A stretch of DNA of 7,292 nt, from positions 1 to 7,292 of the forward strand of contig JABDKK010000070.1 in assembly GCA_013002265.1 (NCBI GenBank), given 5' to 3'. The position numbers and the translations under genes are program-made. The stretch comes from Candidatus Nitrosopumilus sp. Its GTDB lineage: Archaea > Thermoproteota > Nitrososphaeria > Nitrososphaerales > Nitrosopumilaceae. Positions 5,420 to 7,292 of this stretch are shown piece by piece. The notes beneath the pieces were generated by a model. The model worked only from the letters and a program-made list of their open reading frames with translations, made no database searches and was not told the origin of the DNA. Each line of letters begins with the position of its first letter. The stretch's first letter is position 1.

Positions 5420-7141
5420 ATGAAAAAATTTGTCAGTATTAGCACCAAACTCCTAATTTTGGTACTGGGAATAAGCATTGCTTCTATAGTTGTAACTTCA
5501 GGATTGGCATACAATTTTGCTGATTCTATAATCAAAGAAAATTTTGAAGAGTCATTAAAAGATGAATCTGAAACACGTGGAAGTACTATTGCATCTATAA
5601 TTGAATCTAGAATTAACAAATTACAGGAATTTTCAAAAAATGAATCTCTTGCACACGCATTTGATGTTCTTATACCCGGTTTGGATGATGTATCTTTTAA
5701 CAAAATCCTTGTTGAACAATCACCAATACTCCATTATGAATTTAATTTATTTCAATTAAATGAATTCGAAGCTGGAATACGAGACCTTCAGATAATCAAC
5801 ATGAGGGGAAAACCAATATTTTCTTTAAATGAGAAAATTGATCCCCTAACTTATGTTCAAACTAATTACAAAGTAAGTAAACCTGAAGTTCGATTTGTTC
5901 AGGATTTCGATAAGACACGATTGATGAAAATATCATTACCGGTTTATTCTGAAAATGGAAATCAACATGGAGTTATGATTGCAACAATGGGAAGTTCGGT
6001 CTTTGACAACATCTTGCTAAATCGATTCGGTTTACATGACACTGGTGAGGTTTACCTTGTTAATCATGATAGAATGATGATATCTGAATCCATATTTTTG
6101 GAAAACACACCCTTTAATCAAAAAGTAAACACCTTTGCGGTATCTGAGTGCTTTGAGAATGGACGTAATGTTGAAGCTGCAGATTATACTGACTATAGGG
6201 GAGTAGATATTTTTGGATATTCATACTGCAAACCTGATTTGGGATTTGTATTGTTGACTGAAGTTGATGAATCAGCCATTCTCAAACCTATCACAGATCT
6301 TCAAAATAGAATAATTTTAGTTGGCATAATTCTTATTGTAATTGCTAGTGTAATCACATTTGTACTCTCAAAGAGAATATCTGGTCCCATTCTTAAACTT
6401 CGCAATGCTGCAAAAGAACTGTCTGCAGGTAATTTTGCCATAAGAACAAACATTCAGACAAACGATGAGATAGAACAACTATCCACTTCTTTTGATAATA
6501 TGGCAAAGACATTGCAGGAGTCAATCTCTGCGATAGGTAAGCGAGAAAACATCATAAAACAACAAGGTGATATTTTATCCAAATACTTTGAGAAAAAACA
6601 AGACAGCTATGTTTGTTTGGTGGACCTGGTTGGCTCGTTGAAACTAACAAAAAACCTAACTGAAGAACAAAAGAAAAAGTATGGTGCTATTTTCACAGAC
6701 GCTGTAGTTCCAGTCATAAAAAAATACAAAGGCATTCCTGTTAAAATTATTGATGATGCTGTATTGTTCTACTTTCCAATAACAGAACCAAAAGATGATG
6801 TCTTAGATAATGTGTTGAAATGTTGCCTGGATTTATCAAAATTAGATCAAAAACTTAATGAAAAGACAAAATCAGAAGACCTTCCTGGAATGGCATATAG
6901 AATTAGTACTGCATCAGGCATTGTTAATGAGGCAAAAACTTCTGATTCAGCCCTTGATGACATTTTTGGAGAGCCTGTAAATACTGTCTTTAAGATCAAT
7001 CAGTATGCCTTGCCTAATGCGATTGTAGTGGATAATTCCGTGTATGAAAAAGCAAAAGATCTTCAATTCAAATTTACAAAAATAGACCAAAGTCTGATAA
7101 AAGATTTGGAATACACTGTATTTATTTTGTCCTCGAAATGA
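5420..7141 (+). CDS. Membrane receptor: dCache-like sensor, HAMP and class III nucleotidyl cyclase domain
   Basis: A 573-residue transmembrane signalling protein. TM1 is at about 9-31. An extracytoplasmic sensor of about 260 residues follows (32-296) with Cache-type features (ISLPVYSENG, then GVMIATMGSS; GEVYLVNHD at 209-217), probably double Cache. TM2 is at about 297-316, HAMP at 317-370 (KRISGPILKLRNAAKELSAG, then NDEIEQLSTSFDNMA), and a signalling helix at about 370-390. The C-terminal domain (397-540) aligns by eye with class III adenylate/guanylate cyclases. It has metal Asp402 in VDLVGSLKLT, Lys442 and Asp446 in VKIIDDAVLFYF, and Asp514 and Asn521 in DIFGEPVNTVFK. Lys525 stands where the usual transition-state Arg sits, and Asp445 replaces the usual Gly of GD. 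The Lys/Asp pair is the ATP type, so the likely product is cAMP if the domain is active. There is no methyl-accepting or kinase domain. ATG 5420 is the start, with a TATA box about 24 bases upstream. The ligand is unknown. Confidence 0.85.
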   Translation: MKKFVSISTKLLILVLGISIASIVVTSGLAYNFADSIIKENFEESLKDESETRGSTIASIIESRINKLQEFSKNESLAHAFDVLIPGLDDVSFNKILVEQSPILHYEFNLFQLNEFEAGIRDLQIINMRGKPIFSLNEKIDPLTYVQTNYKVSKPEVRFVQDFDKTRLMKISLPVYSENGNQHGVMIATMGSSVFDNILLNRFGLHDTGEVYLVNHDRMMISESIFLENTPFNQKVNTFAVSECFENGRNVEAADYTDYRGVDIFGYSYCKPDLGFVLLTEVDESAILKPITDLQNRIILVGIILIVIASVITFVLSKRISGPILKLRNAAKELSAGNFAIRTNIQTNDEIEQLSTSFDNMAKTLQESISAIGKRENIIKQQGDILSKYFEKKQDSYVCLVDLVGSLKLTKNLTEEQKKKYGAIFTDAVVPVIKKYKGIPVKIIDDAVLFYFPITEPKDDVLDNVLKCCLDLSKLDQKLNEKTKSEDLPGMAYRISTASGIVNEAKTSDSALDDIFGEPVNTVFKINQYALPNAIVVDNSVYEKAKDLQFKFTKIDQSLIKDLEYTVFILSSK

Positions 7142-7227
7142 TAGGGAAAGCTAATTTGTTATAGATACACTTTCACTTGTTAAAATAGCTTTTAATATGA
7201 CAAAACGACCTTCTTGAATTAGATACT
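7142..7227 (+). promoter_or_regulatory. Intergenic promoter region of the TusA-like gene
   Basis: It holds TAGGGAAAGCTAA (7142-7154) and TTATAGATAC (7159-7168), matching elements before the exported hydrolase gene. A second AT box, TTTAATAT (7191-7198), is about 33 bases before the ATG. Either box could be the TATA element: the first would give a leader near 38 bases, the second one of a few bases. Confidence 0.4.
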
Positions 7228-7292
7228 ATGTCTGAATCTACTGAAAAGAAATTAGATGCTACGGGATTGTTTTGCCCTGAACCTGTCTTTAG
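7228..7292 (+). CDS. TusA/SirA-family sulfur carrier protein, N-terminal fragment (3' end outside window)
   Basis: Only about 21 residues are visible, but they include the family signature LDATGLFCPEPVF, with the CPxP box whose cysteine carries a persulfide in TusA-type sulfur-transfer proteins. In such proteins it relays sulfur to tRNA thiolation, cofactor synthesis or redox pathways; which partner is used here cannot be seen. ATG 7228 gives MSESTEKKLDATG, a short lead before the first strand, as is normal for the family. Full members are around 75-85 residues, so most of the gene lies beyond the right edge. It stands after the receptor cyclase gene with an 86-base gap and its own likely promoter. 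Confidence 0.8.
   Translation, partial: MSESTEKKLDATGLFCPEPVF

Noticed and set aside
5416..5703. Minus-strand 95-codon open frame over the start of the receptor gene
   Set aside because: It fully overlaps the first membrane segment and sensor of a well-supported gene and has no domain of its own.
7198..7218. Six-codon frame (MTKRPS) just before the TusA-like gene
   Set aside because: A possible upstream mini-ORF, but such a short frame is expected by chance, and it may lie upstream of the real RNA start.

Overview
The window is AT-rich archaeal DNA. It looks like a marine ammonia-oxidising thaumarchaeon (Nitrosopumilus or Nitrosarchaeum type). This is an inference from three things: an archaeal-type prolyl-tRNA synthetase, the F420 enzyme CofE, and a secreted protein carrying Cys-rich segments that I recall from thaumarchaeal exported proteins. 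Several genes also have a TATA-like box about 24-28 bp before the start codon, as expected for leaderless archaeal transcripts. No rRNA, tRNA, CRISPR array, insertion sequence or clear sign of gene transfer was seen.

Layout. The left 850 bases are on the minus strand: a 95-codon gene for a small Cys4 protein, followed by the start of proS, which runs off the left edge. From about 930 everything is on the plus strand. First comes a compact metabolic group: a SerB/ThrH-like HAD phosphatase, cofE, and a PHP-family metal phosphoesterase, separated by 34 and 48 bases. A gene-free stretch of about 165 bases with two TATA-like boxes and an inverted repeat follows. Next is a 625-residue predicted exported protein (signal peptide, helical region, DUF4377, Cys-rich linker, Kazal-like domain, metallo-beta-lactamase domain). 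After 46 bases comes a membrane receptor with an extracytoplasmic dCache-like sensor, HAMP and a divergent class III nucleotidyl cyclase domain. The right edge cuts into a TusA-type sulfur-carrier gene.

How they may work together. The left genes are housekeeping: translation, serine-type phosphatase, F420 tail glutamylation and phosphoester hydrolysis. The most unusual part is the right half. A multidomain exported hydrolase joined to a protease-inhibitor-like module sits next to a receptor predicted to make a cyclic nucleotide in response to an outside ligand. A functional link between the two is speculative. An unexpected sequence match is shared by the intergenic regions before the exported hydrolase and before the TusA gene, which flank this pair.
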